Shown here: in pieces, positions 12,210-21,500 of the stretch | How the letters are laid out: every line of letters begins with the position of its first letter | Position numbering within the stretch: the stretch's first letter is position 1 | Source: Branchiostoma floridae | Lineage: Eukaryota; Chordata; Leptocardii; Amphioxiformes; Branchiostomatidae | Direction of reading: 5' to 3' | Assembly: GCF_000003815.2 (NCBI RefSeq) | Contig: NC_049985.1 | Location: forward strand, 22,299,754-22,363,753 | Length of the DNA: 64,000 bases | Made by a program: the position numbers and the translations under genes | Notes under the pieces: generated by a model | The model's database searches: none | What the model was told of the DNA's origin: nothing | Seen by the model: only the letters and a program-made list of their open reading frames with translations

Positions 12210-14204
12210 CAGAGAACATAACTTGAAAAGCTTGAAACGGGTTTTTATGATATTTGGTGGCCTTGTGGGGGTGGGGAAAATGAAGGTCGAAATAGACCTT
12301 CAGCAGCAAGTTACTGTACTGAATTGGAGGTTAAAAGCTGGAGGTAAAGTTTCCCGCAAGTGGCAAGTCAATAAGATTTTAGTATTGGATAGGTCTCGGA
12401 AATAAAATTAAATGATGAACACAGTTATGTCTACATTATAGTACATACTATAGTTGCTAAAGACCTTACGAAAGTCTCTGTACTTTTGTTGTGCTAATAA
12501 AATTTCTTCTGTAAAACACGTTATGATTGTTATGACTCACCAATCCCAACGTACCAGAAGCCGCAAGACTCCTCGTCCGTGCCGAACTCGTCCGGTTGCT
12601 CCTCGTTCGTGACCCGGCACCAGTATCGGTCAACCCAGGTCCTTTCGTTGAACAATACCAGCGTAGGCCGGGTCCTGGACTCCACACTGACGCGGCCTGC
12701 GAACTCGGGATGCACGTACACTTCTCCTGAAGAGCTCCACTTGTACACCACCTCTCGGTCTGCAAAGGTTCCCTTCAGGAGATAATTAAGGGTTAATGAC
12801 CCGCCCCGAGGTGTATATGATGTCATAACGCCTGGTCCTTTGCAATAACCAACGAATGAAACCACCGAGTGTATTGGTCCTTCTGATTGGTCAGAATGTA
12901 TCGACACCGGCACCGATTTGCATCGACACTCGTGCCTGTGTCAATGCAAATCGACAACGGTACCGGTGTAATTCATTCTGACCAATCAGAAGGAGCTAAC
13001 ACACCGGCCTGGCCGGAATCTATATGTTACTGCGTCATAACCAACGTGGAACGGGGCCTTCTGATTGGTCTGCGGCGCCTGGCTATATGATAATAGGAGA
13101 ATAAGGCATGCTTAACAGAAAATAACAACAAAGGTTCGTTTTGGTAATCTTCCTTCATTTAGCTTTTCAAATAAGTTAACAGTAGCAAAGAATGGCATGG
13201 CAGATTAAAACAAAACTTTTCATGATTTCTTACTTTCAGTTTATCAAAGAAGGAAACAAATTTTAAAAGAAGAAAACAAAAGATCTAGATATAAAATCTG
13301 ACAGATTCTTTATTTTTATGATATCAAAACAAACGTTAATTAACATTTGGCAGAACGGGACAACGATCACTTCAATTCAAGTTCGTGTATAAAGATATGA
13401 AGATAGCCAACAAAAAGTCTTAGGTCTTAGTTAAAGTTAAGCACCCTAAGGTAAGCCCTTACTAACCCTGAGCCAGGTGATAGTAGGAGGAGTGGCTGGT
13501 GCAGGTGAGATGGTATATTCACACCTAATCTCTACCCTGTTCACCCAGGTAGGGTCCCACGGGCGGTCCGCCGCCAACACGTAATAATTGTGATACGGTA
13601 CCGTCACGGTCGTGATGGACACTGCATCTAAACGAAGTAAATACAAAGTCCGTTTGTTTCTAAGGGAAAAGTGTTCATTGAAACATAGTTAATAGGGGTG
13701 GGTACCGGTCCAGGTCCAGGTCAAGGTCCGGTCCAGGTTCAGAGTCCCGTCCAGGTTCAGAGTCCATGCAGGTCCGGATCTGATCCTGGACTTGATTGTC
13801 CGTGAAAACTTGTAAATGTGCGATACTCCAAACAATGGTCAATTTCAAATTTTCAATTACAAAGGATTGAATGTCCAACGTCCACTGGCGTTTTAAGATA
13901 CTATCTTCGTGATCGTGTGAAACACTAACGGCCTCTGTTTAGACTAAGTTTGACTGTAGAAACTTGGTAAAAATGTAACCTCCATTGCAGTCTTCGAACG
14001 CGGCTGTATTTGAGTGAATCATGGTGTCTGCAGACCACTGTGACATATTTCCCCACTTAGGTACTCGTCAGTGCAAGCAAAGCCTAAAGCTGGACTGCGA
14101 GCTTAGAGGAACTGAGTATGGCAGCTGAACTGGCCCTTCTTACCTGCGTAGCTTGATTCAAAGCACGCTACAGCGGAGATAGCGACCAACAGACCCAGCA
14201 TCAT
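5098..14204 (-). CDS. VCBP: VCBP-B: variable-region-containing chitin-binding protein (complete, 7 coding exons)
   Basis: Secreted immune-type protein with two V-type Ig domains and a C-terminal chitin-binding (peritrophin-like) domain; family members bind chitin and microbes in the gut. Coding exons in order: 14204-14144, 13627-13467, 12772-12541, 8254-8132, 7152-7039, 6058-5906, 5282-5098. All have GT-AG borders and matching phases, giving 342 residues. Residues 1-20 are a signal peptide starting [15 protein letters not shown]1 (about 21-151) has RCEYTI, ITWLR and RYWCRV. V2 (about 152-281) has QLNCTG, IFWVK and DAGRYWC. The chitin-binding domain (about 282-342) has six Cys and ends NNVICL. 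A non-coding 5' exon probably ends at 14634. The neighbouring VCBP-A lies downstream in the same orientation. Introns carry a LINE fragment, a MITE and a broken RRM2 copy. Introns are inferred, not transcript-confirmed. Confidence 0.88.
5355..5405. repeat. CT microsatellite with C-tract
   Basis: CTCTCTCT runs around a CCCCCCCCC tract, in the VCBP-B intron before the chitin-binding exon. Confidence 0.9.
5906..6058 (-). CDS. VCBP: VCBP-B V2 domain, third exon
   Basis: 153 nt, phase 1 to 1. It encodes [19 protein letters not shown] with the canonical D-x-G-x-Y-x-C of a V domain, then a J-like end [10 protein letters not shown]. Confidence 0.87.
6151..6604 (+). mobile_element. LINE reverse-transcriptase C-terminal fragment
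   Basis: Encodes [20 protein letters not shown] and [16 protein letters not shown], the conserved tail that follows the RT domain in CR1/RTE-type non-LTR retrotransposons (LEYA..VWDPY, then VQ..AARF). The frame is broken after about 70 codons. It lies in a VCBP-B intron. Confidence 0.7.
6605..6774. mobile_element. Mutator-type MITE, copy 2 (diverged)
   Basis: Ends TAATTTCCAAGCAGAT and TGCTTGGGAGATTA; internal GCTGACAGAGGAGTGAAG like copy 1. Flanking duplication decayed. Confidence 0.6.
7039..7152 (-). CDS. VCBP: VCBP-B V2 domain, second exon
   Basis: 114 nt, phase 1 to 1, donor GTAAGTAA. It encodes [15 protein letters not shown] through [13 protein letters not shown], the counterpart of [20 protein letters not shown] in V1. 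Confidence 0.8.
8132..8254 (-). CDS. VCBP: VCBP-B V2 domain, first exon (no ATG)
   Basis: 123 nt, phase 1 to 1, acceptor CGACAG and donor GTACTT. It encodes the first V2 strands with [11 protein letters not shown] and IFWVKGPSC. It supplies the first V2 cysteine and tryptophan that the downstream exons lack, so it is needed for an intact V2. It has no methionine start and is easily missed. Confidence 0.8.
8865..9020. repeat. Minisatellite, about 35 bp x 4
   Basis: Units of the type GGTGGAGCAGGTCAGAGGTC followed by ATATGATTTATTC. The mirror image is at 11098-11252 in the other palindrome arm. Confidence 0.75.
9175..9812 (-). pseudogene. RRM2: RRM2-like ribonucleotide reductase small subunit, intronless broken copy (left arm)
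   Basis: Encodes about the C-terminal 210 residues of the class I ribonucleotide reductase small subunit: [65 protein letters not shown] and the C-terminal FTLDADF. It begins abruptly at VDTYVKDP beside a CTCCGGAG repeat array. One frameshift lies near 9793 (extra base after DPHE). Another lies near 9655 (four extra bases, reading GCTAGCTGTGG where GCTGTGG is expected). No introns; an AATAAA follows the stop within about 12 nt. This looks like a 5'-truncated retrocopy in a VCBP-B intron. The C-terminal 170 codons are still open. Confidence 0.85.
9813..10382. repeat. Tandem array built on CTGCTCCGGAGTAAAA with a longer unit of about 170 bp
   Basis: Repeated short units containing the palindrome GCTCCGGAG alternate with a longer block (GTCATGTACGTACGAA, CCATCTATATGTACATG, GCTTTGGAGTA). 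At least three long units are visible before the array runs into the gap. Confidence 0.8.
10383..10482. other. Assembly gap (100 N)
   Basis: Exactly 100 N, a conventional unknown-size gap. It interrupts the CTCCGGAG array and the spacer of the RRM2 palindrome. Confidence 0.99.
10483..10936 (+). pseudogene. RRM2: RRM2-like copy, inverted duplicate (right arm)
   Basis: Starts at the edge of the gap with CCTTCGCAGCAATTTTC and runs to the same stop and poly(A) signal as the left arm. The encoded residues are identical from [10 protein letters not shown] to DADF. One G is missing at about 10500 (TTCTGTTAAGG against TTCTGGTTAAGG on the left), which breaks the frame upstream of MPGL. No catalytic N-terminal half is present. 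Confidence 0.85.
11911..12105. mobile_element. Foldback MITE inserted in a GT microsatellite
   Basis: 195 bp, arms of about 60 bp starting AGTCTCTACCAGACTCCGG. GT repeats flank both sides (11890-11909, 12106-12205). Confidence 0.8.
12106..12210. repeat. GT/GC microsatellite
   Basis: GTGTGTGT with GTGCGTGC variants; flank of the foldback MITE at 11911-12105. Confidence 0.9.
12541..12772 (-). CDS. VCBP: VCBP-B V1 domain, second exon
   Basis: 232 nt, phase 0 to 1, donor GTGAGT. Contains [19 protein letters not shown] and the second V1 Cys in [10 protein letters not shown]. The acceptor is an AAG; the paralogous exon in VCBP-A uses CAG. Confidence 0.87.
12840..13095. repeat. Dispersed repeat with CTGATTGGTC motifs, copy
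   Basis: CGGAATCTATATGT, CGTCATAACCAACGTGGAA, TCTGATTGGTCTGCGGCGCC and TGGCTATATGATAATA, shared with 7850-8060. It contains an inverted core around TCGACACCGGCACCG. Confidence 0.6.
13467..13627 (-). CDS. VCBP: VCBP-B V1 domain, first exon
   Basis: Acceptor TTTAG, 161 nt, phase 1 to 0. It holds the N-terminal variable stretch between VTVP and DPTWVNR, then the first V1 Cys (RCEYTI), and ends at ITWLR before GTTAGT. Confidence 0.87.
13690..13900. repeat. Dispersed repeat (GGGGTGGGTACCGGT), copy
   Basis: GGGGTGGGTACCGGTCCAGG, then TGCGATACTCCAAACAATGG. Related copies at about 19240-19690 and 62605-62720. All are non-coding. Confidence 0.6.
14144..14204 (-). CDS. VCBP: VCBP-B signal-peptide exon
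   Basis: Starts at the first of two adjacent ATGs. It encodes 20 residues plus one base (phase 1), then donor GTAAGAAG. The exon extends 5' to an acceptor (TTTTTAG) at about 14246, so part of it is 5' UTR. Confidence 0.85.
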
Positions 14205-14633
14205 AGTCCTGTACGTTGTTTTGACAATGCGGCAGTATACACAATCTAAAAACCGATATGAATAAAATGGTGGGGATGAGCGATATATACATGTATGTCG
14301 ACTTGCCATGGTCTAAGATTAGTGATAACAATGTATAAGGCCTTAAATGTTGATATCGTAAGGAGACATAAAGACTTTGTCCTGTAGTTAGTTACAGATC
14401 AACACTGTACATTTAGTATATAATCTACGTTAGTTCAAGTGGCACTGGAGAAAATCTCTGGAGCAAAAATGTAAAATGTAACATAAAATCCTTCCACCTT
14501 ACTTTCCTAGCGGCATCAATATTTTCTATAGTAAAAAAGCTTCACACAGGACGTATGTTATTGGTGCTACAAGGCAAAGCTTCTGCAAAATACATGGAAA
14601 TACATTAAGCTAATGATTAGGATTCAAACTTAC

Positions 14634-14757
14634 GTTTTCACCATGAAGACTGCAAAGCAATGAATGGTGACCGCTCTGTGCGCGCGTTTTCAACAGGTCC
14701 GACAGATGGCTTGTATTTGAGACCACGGAAATGGTATGTTTACAGTGCTATCGAGGA
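14634..14757 (-). promoter_or_regulatory. VCBP-B non-coding first exon and promoter-proximal block
   Basis: Donor GTAAGTTTG at 14625-14633 on the minus strand. The sequence above it matches the VCBP-A block at 2521-2597 (GACAGATGGCTTGT, TTTGAGACCACGGAAA, TTTACAGTGCTATCG). Confidence 0.45.
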
Positions 14758-14759
14758 TA

Positions 14760-15490
14760 TTGAGTTCTGCAACTTTTTTGCCAAACCTTTTTCTTCGAAC
14801 GCTCGCGTTAGTTTTGGAGTTCACAGAGGATTACTAACAGATATAACCGATACGAGGGTTACCGTTTAATCAATCACAGGAAAATGCTGTGTAGAAAGCT
14901 GAATATACAACATTACAAATATTTTGAGATCATGATCAATAAAAAATGTTGTATATCTAATATCTAAAACCATCAACTATATACTTCGGACAAAAGCTGA
15001 AGGGCTATTGTAAACAGTGGAAAGGTCAGCTTACACTTTTAGCCAAAACAATCGCAAAATCGTGCCATATAGTTGAAAATCCAAACTTACAAACGTTAAG
15101 GGCCCAGAATACTGGATATTAGCTTTGCACTTCGAGATAGACATTTCATGACTTTCTACAGATAAATTAGTAACCGTCCGTCAGTAGGCAAATTATGATT
15201 TATTACATTCTCTAAAATATTATGTTTCCGGTTCTGCTAAGGCTAATAACGTCACATTTCCAAACCGGGCCCGGCCGGACTGATTCTGGAAACGAAAAAC
15301 AGAAATGTGTACGCGTATACGCAAAATATGCATAAATAATGCCCACGACTATTCTCTTAACGTCTTGTGTAGTTTAGTGTTTTTTATATTATACTTTTCG
15401 TTCCCGAAAGCTGCCCGGCCGGGCCCCGGTTTGGAAATGACGTAGGCCAAAAGCGGAGTGGCTGTGGGCGTATGTGTACATAACTCGAGA
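14760..15490. other. Non-coding sequence upstream of VCBP-B
   Basis: Matches the sequence upstream of VCBP-A (about 2840-3300), for example GGGCTATTGTAAACAGTGG and GGGCCCAGAATACTGGATAT. Nothing coding seen. Confidence 0.6.
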
Positions 15491-15501
15491 AGCTGTCATG
15501 A

Positions 15502-15678
15502 TACAGTAGAAGCCAGTTAATTGCACAACGGATAACCGCACACTTCTGTTAATCGCACGGAATCCTCAAATCCCAAACTGGTGCGGCCCAGCTGGAAAAC
15601 TTCGCATTATTGTACCATCCGGATATTTGCCAAAATACACTGACAAATGGGGCATGCAATTAGACGACTTCTACTGTA
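15502..15678. mobile_element. pogo/Tigger-type MITE
   Basis: Ends TACAGTAGAAGCCAGTTAAT and GCAATTAGACGACTTCTACTGTA-type inverse, with TA target-like termini. No coding. Confidence 0.6.
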
Positions 15679-15944
15679 TCTTGTAGGTGAGTGTTCAAAA
15701 AGGTCAAGTTCGAGAATAGGCGTCCTAGCGCCTTCCTGTGGTGCTGCAGCGGATTCTCTATATTTGTATGGCTATTTGTAAATGACATAACTTATTAAGA
15801 CGGATCGATTAATGTAGTTGTCAATACACAAACGCATTGCCCAAAATCATATCAATTATTCCTTCAAGTCTGTATTTGAGTGTATCATATAGTCAGTCCT
15901 GAGTGACCAGTGATGTCATTCTGATAGGATTCTGATAGTTTGTT

Positions 15945-16545
15945 TGTTTATTCTTTATTTAACCAGGGTAAAGCATGTCGCCTGACGGTGTTTTTCAAAG
16001 CCCCCTGGGGGGAGAACCCCGAACATAAATCATACATTAAGTTCAACAGAACCAAATCAACTTCAATAACATAATCATACCTATGAAACCAAATTACTTA
16101 GGTAACATAAACATAAAGACTGTACAAAGTAAGATTTAACTTAGATAACATAAAATAATACTGCCAAACGTGTGAACCAAAAGTTTAGCCTTAACGTGAC
16201 ATAACACAGGAAACATAACAAAAAGAAGTCAAATTTAAAATCAGGATTGGATTTGCATTTCAATGTTGAAGTAGAGGTGTGCCTGTCACAGCCTAGAATT
16301 ACCCTGGCCACCCTGTTTTGTAACTTTTGCAGTTTATCAATGTATCCCTTCCCCCCCTGATCCCAGACTGTACTGCAGTACTGAATATGTGCAACGAATA
16401 GTGTTTTGTACATCAGGTCAAGTGCCTGTCTGTTGAGGTAGGGTTTTAGGTGCTTGATAATGCCGATGACCTGAGCGAGTTTCTTGTACGAGTGCTCAAA
16501 GTGTGCATGATTTTGGGCTGCTTCCATTTTTCCGGAATTCACCGG
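15945..16545 (-). mobile_element. LINE 3' fragment with RT C-terminal remnant
   Basis: On the minus strand it encodes YKKLAQVIGIIKHLKPYLN and FVAHIQYCSTVWDQGGKGY plus KLQKLQNRVARVIL, typical of the region after a non-LTR RT domain. It is followed by a 3' UTR-like stretch ending in AATAAA-type repeats near 15950. Frame intact for about 130 codons, then degenerate. Confidence 0.7.
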
Positions 16546-17013
16546 TGCTGAGTGAATAGTTGAAGAGTTTGGTAAGGGCAGGACCTAAGATATGCGCACC
16601 TACTTTCAACAGTCTGTTGTCAATAGTATCAAGTCCAGTTACCTTTTTGACGTAAAGCTTTAGTTTCCCCCTTTCCTTTTTTTTAAACTTCGCTAAGGTT
16701 ATGTTTTTGTCAGCGTGCGAATCCTAGGAGCTATTGTAAACAGTGGCAAGGTCAGCAACACCTAGAGCCAAAACTATTTCAAAATGCCATAAATGAAAAT
16801 CCAATCTCATAAACGTTAAGACCCCATATTGCTAAATATTAGCTTTATACTTCAGGGAAGACATTTTATGACTCATACAGGTAGTAACCATTTGCAAGCG
16901 GGTAAATTTATGATAATGGTTTATTAGAAAATTACTTCCCTTCCAGCGGAGGTCAAACACAGGTGCAAAATCTGATTGTCCAATTCCATCACTTCCCTCT
17001 TTAAAACATAAAC

Positions 17014-17333
17014 TAAAGGCACAACCCGCCGTACGTGCAAATACGTGCTGTCTACGTGCCAAAACGTGGGCAATCTTTTGGGATCGGTAAGTAGTAAGTA
17101 CTGCCTCTGTACGGACTCGTAAGGAATCCGACGGATTTTGGAGCACGCAGATACGACACGCCGTAGAACTTTATTTATTACGTGCAGGCAAAACTTTGTG
17201 TTGCCGTGTTGACGTACTCCCTCCCTCCCTGCTCTTGCCAGTCGTTCAACACGTTTTCAGAAATACGTGGAGGACGTGGCCTCCCAAAAAACGTACGGAT
17301 AAACTGCACGTACGGTGGGTTGTGCCCTTAGCT
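17014..17333. mobile_element. MITE with ends GGGCACAACNCGCCGTACGTG, copy 1
   Basis: Inverted ends around AAAGGCACAACCCGCCGTAC and GTACGGTGGGTTGTGCCCTT. Copy 2 is at 18614-18948. Confidence 0.72.
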
Positions 17334-17635
17334 ATAAGGGGGTGTAGCACACCAACTACAAGATACCGGACTAATCAATTAATTACGGTAGTTGTCAACG
17401 CACAGAGACAGTGTAGGAGCCTGGACGGGCAGGTATTACTAAGTACTGGGGGAACTGGAGGCTGATGACCAGATGTAAGGGCAATATTCGTCCGTGCGAT
17501 CAGCACATGTCAGAACACAACAATGAAAATGGTGAAAATCATGGCTTAAAAAGAGACTTCTTATTGATGTCTATACAATAGAAATTCCTGTTCACCTAAA
17601 ACCTCAACTAGCACACCATTGAATTCCATGGAAAG

Positions 17636-17880
17636 GTGGACTCTCACTGCACTTGGGGCACCGGTGCGGCACTGCGGAGTTCGTAGATGACTCAACGAAT
17701 TTCAGAGATAAAGAACAAATTTTCTTCCGTTTTGTGTATATTTCTGTCTTCTAAGTCATATTTCTACGTATTACGCAATATTTAAGTTATTAAAAATCGC
17801 GAAAATAACAAAACAGTGCCGCAGTGAACGAACCCCGCAGTGCCGCACCGGTGCCGCAAGTGCAGTTAATATCCACCTGA
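17636..17880. mobile_element. MITE, diverged copy of the 1894-2148 family
   Basis: Shares the centre (AACGAATTTCAGAGATAAAG, TTTTCTTCC, TTTTGTGTATA) in inverse orientation. Terminal repeats are CACTGCACTTGGGGCACCGG and a matching inverse. Confidence 0.65.
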
Positions 17881-18194
17881 AGTATCTTAACATGGTTTGC
17901 TTTGCTCTCTAGAGTGCTAGTGTTGAACAGTCATGTCTATGTGAAAGGCAGGGGCCACTACATTTTAGTAGATTTCTATAATATTACATTGACTGACGTT
18001 CTAAACTTATGCAAGTTACAAGGTGTGGAGAAGGGGGAGGGAAGCGACATGTATATCTACAAACTGTTGATGGCAAAAACAACCATGTAGAAAGAATACA
18101 GATAAAACCTGGCTCCAGCCAAAAAACGACTTGAAAGAAAATGGCTGACAGTTGATAGATTTTGATAAACGCATGATGTATCGTGATCGCATGT

Positions 18195-18372
18195 ACAGCT
18201 TACTGAGTCAGGGAGTTTGCTGTGAAAGGGAGTTTGCTGTGATAGCGGCGGGGCGGCAAACTCCCTTTCCCGGCACAAGAGAACCCAGCCAACGTTGAAA
18301 AGCGCGAACCAAGCCACCCCCCCCCCCCCCAACAATAAAAACTAGCCCCGTTCGGAGACTACAACGGAGTCT
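18195..18372. mobile_element. MITE (AGACTCC ends), partial, abutting reductase exon 12
   Basis: Shares GGGAGTTTGCTGTGA, AACCCAGCCAACGT, the C-tract and AATAAAAACTAGCCCCGTTC with the full copy at 35610-35840. The right end GGAGTCT stops 5 bp from the reductase stop codon. Confidence 0.65.
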
Positions 18373-18377
18373 AGGTT

Positions 18378-18512
18378 TTAATCTCCTTGTTCAGATGTGC
18401 TCGCAATTTGACGCTGATCCATGTCCTCCTTCAGTACATACTTCTTGATGCCCAGGACATAGTTCTCCATATAGGTTGGCCAATGGAGGCCACGGCAGTC
18501 AAACTTGAAGAT
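18378..18512 (-). CDS. FAR1: FAR exon 12, C terminus shortened at a MITE
   Basis: 135 nt including stop. [20 protein letters not shown] then [10 protein letters not shown], followed by [12 protein letters not shown] and TAA. In the +1 frame the last codons read [10 protein letters not shown], resembling RKHLNKLRN of FAR1, so one base may have been gained or lost near 18410. The exon end abuts the right terminus of a MITE at 18372. Confidence 0.85.
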   Translation of the reverse strand: MFKFDCRGLHWPTYMENYVLGIKKYVLKEDMDQRQIASTSEQGD

Positions 18513-21500
18513 CTGTAAAGTGTTAGAAAAACCATCAGTACTAGATCTAAGAGATAGGCCGTATGGATTCAAGTGCTGGGATGATGTCTGCATTACCTTT
18601 GGTATGCTTCGTCTAAAGCTAGGGGCACAACTCGCCGTACGTGCAAATACGTGCCAAAACGTGGGGAATCTTTTGGTATCCGTAAGTGGTAAGTGCCATC
18701 TCCGTACGAACTCGTAGGGAATTCGACGGATTTGGGAGCAAGCAGACACGCCTTAGAACTTAACGTGCAGGCAAAACTTTGTGTGCCATCGGGCTGTGGA
18801 TTCGCCCCCGTACGTACATGCCAGTACGGGCGACGCGCCTGTGCTGTACAGCCTGAACGTGTCTGGTTTTCAGAAATACGTGGCGGACGTGGCCTAAAAA
18901 ACAACGTACGGACAAATTGCACGTACGGTGAGTTGTGCCCTTAGCTTAAAACAACTTCCTGTCAACAGATAGCTTAGAAACTATAGGTACATGTAATGCT
19001 GTCACGTACAAAGTATCATATATGAGGAATGGTGAATCCTTATTCCTGACTGCTGATCACTGTCCATGTTGATTTGATATATGGATGACATCCTCTGGGA
19101 ACTCTAAAACTGATGCGAGCGTGTGAATGAAAAAAAAAAGGTTTGGCAAAAAAAGTTGCTTTCGGCATGAAATCTAAGTTGCCAGGAATGTTGAACATAT
19201 GACTAAAGACACATAGTATGGTATAGCAACAATTAGGTGTAGGGACCGGTGGATTGCAAGGGTGCAAAACTGTTCTTTTTTTTCTTATTTGACCGGTCCG
19301 AAAAAAAACAGACTCAGTGGATCGGGTTCAAAATGGACACACTATATCGGCAGACAATTGGGGCTTACTGGGCAAAGAAAATAACAAGAGCAAGGTCGAG
19401 TAGAGTTTATAGTCATTTGTACCAAGTTTCTACAGTCAAAAGTACCAAGTTTCTACAGTCAAAAGTACAGAGACAGTTAGCCTTGATTACATGAAGATAG
19501 GATTTTAAAACGCCAGTGGGAGTCGGATACTCAACCAAACAGATTCCTTTGCAGCAAAATCGACCATTGTTTTGAGTATTGCCAATTCACAAATTTTCAA
19601 GGACTTTCAAGGGTAGCTTCAGGTCCGGACATGGACCTGATCCTCTTGGTAGACCTGAACCGGACCTGTACCTGAATTTTCTGTACTGGTACCCGCTCCA
19701 ACCAATAATAGATTTTTTTCTTCATTCTTGCTCTTTCACATGTTATTCTTTGACTTTATATATTTACTTTGGCATTCTAATTTAGTTATACTATTTTCCG
19801 ATACCCTTTTTCCATCTACAGCATATTTGAGCTTATTTTACAACTGTTTTGCACGATTTAATACGAGTATGGTCGAAAACCTTTTTTTGCAAACGGCCGA
19901 AAACTAATGCCTGCGAGGATGTCATCCATATAATCAAATCAACATGGCCTAACAATGCTGATGTGATCTGCTGGTGATATCTTTAAGTTTTGATTGATTG
20001 ATTGATTTTATTTTGCACTTTAAAAAATGATAACATACAGAAAATTATAGAAAATATCAGAACGTGCAAGGGGGGAGAAAAAAGCCATGTGGCTTATACA
20101 AACTCTTCCCCCGTCAAAATTTACAAATCATAATACGATTAAATGGACATGAAGATTATACATCAAACAATAATAAACCAAGTGAAAATAATATAACCCA
20201 GTGATCATCATAACGTTACTATTGATCTTAACATCAAAAACTGAAATTAGACAAAACTAAACATGATCTACAGATCATAAAGAAATTAGTCAAAATCATA
20301 CAATTAATCTGCTAGCAAAACCAAATGAGTGTTCCATATGGATGGGCCTCTAAACATTATAGTGAATAATATAGTGAAGTTAACAATATGCTGAATGCTG
20401 TTAGTTACCTTCTTGTCTTCCTCTCCCATCTTGGCCATAAGTGCATCTGCGTTGCCATGACTCCACTCCCAGTGGCGGGATGTGAAGTATTCTATGCTCG
20501 ATACGTCCTTCTCTAACCTGCTATACATCTTTAAAACCCTGCAACAAAGCGAAACAACTTGCCTACGTTTAATTGTTATCACTGTCAAATAAGCCATAAG
20601 CACTATGACGTACCTGGCAACAATACACATTCAGAAGTCCTAGGGAAGAAACCCTAGCACAAAAAATCCAGGGGGATAAAACACCCCTGTAAAAAAAGTC
20701 CTAGGGAGCAACCCCTAGCCAAAAAAGCCAGTGGGAATGGCCCCTGCAACAATATGTAAATGTCTTATAGTATAATAGTATTGCATATGTCTAGATGACT
20801 GAGTAAAGGTAGACTAGTGTGTAAAATGGTAAGGTAATGCTAGTTTAAATTTTCTAGAATGATCGACTTTAGCTGTGTATATTTAGTCGTTTGTTCTATA
20901 GTGATTAGGTGATTATCTTTGAATGTTCTGTACTTTAGATTTATGACTTGTGAATAAAAGGTGAAAAAAATACACATTTTGATTGATTGTGGCTTCTGTA
21001 GTGTCTTCAGAGGCTCCTAATACAAATTTTAAACAATTCGGCACCAGGACAATTCGGCACCTTCAGCTGGCCAAGGACGATTCGGCACCTGGCCCAGAAC
21101 GATTCGGCGCCTAATCTCCAAGCAGATTCCTCCGGTGGCATTAAAACAGTAACATAAGCTGGGGAAGGAATTAGCCGGCAGAGGAGGATAATTCGCCACT
21201 GTTTTAATGCCACCGGAGGAATCAGCTTGGAGATTATTCGGCGCCCCCGTGGATCTATTGCCGTGGATTATCCTCGCGTTAGCCTGTGTTTACACAATCT
21301 CTCGCTGGCTGGGGTTAATGACTCCCTAGGGCGGCGGCAATTGTAGGACCGGCCGCTAGGAGCGCGATTCTAGGGCGGAGGCAATTGTAAGACCGGCCGC
21401 TAGGAGCGCGATTCTAGGGCGGCGGAAATTGTAGGACCGGCCGCTAGGAGCGCGATTCTAGGGCGGAGGCAATTGTAGGACCGGCCGCTAGGATCGCGAT

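Noticed and set aside
11893-12405. 170-codon frame rich in Cys-Val
   Set aside because: Translation of a GT microsatellite and a foldback MITE; no protein signal.
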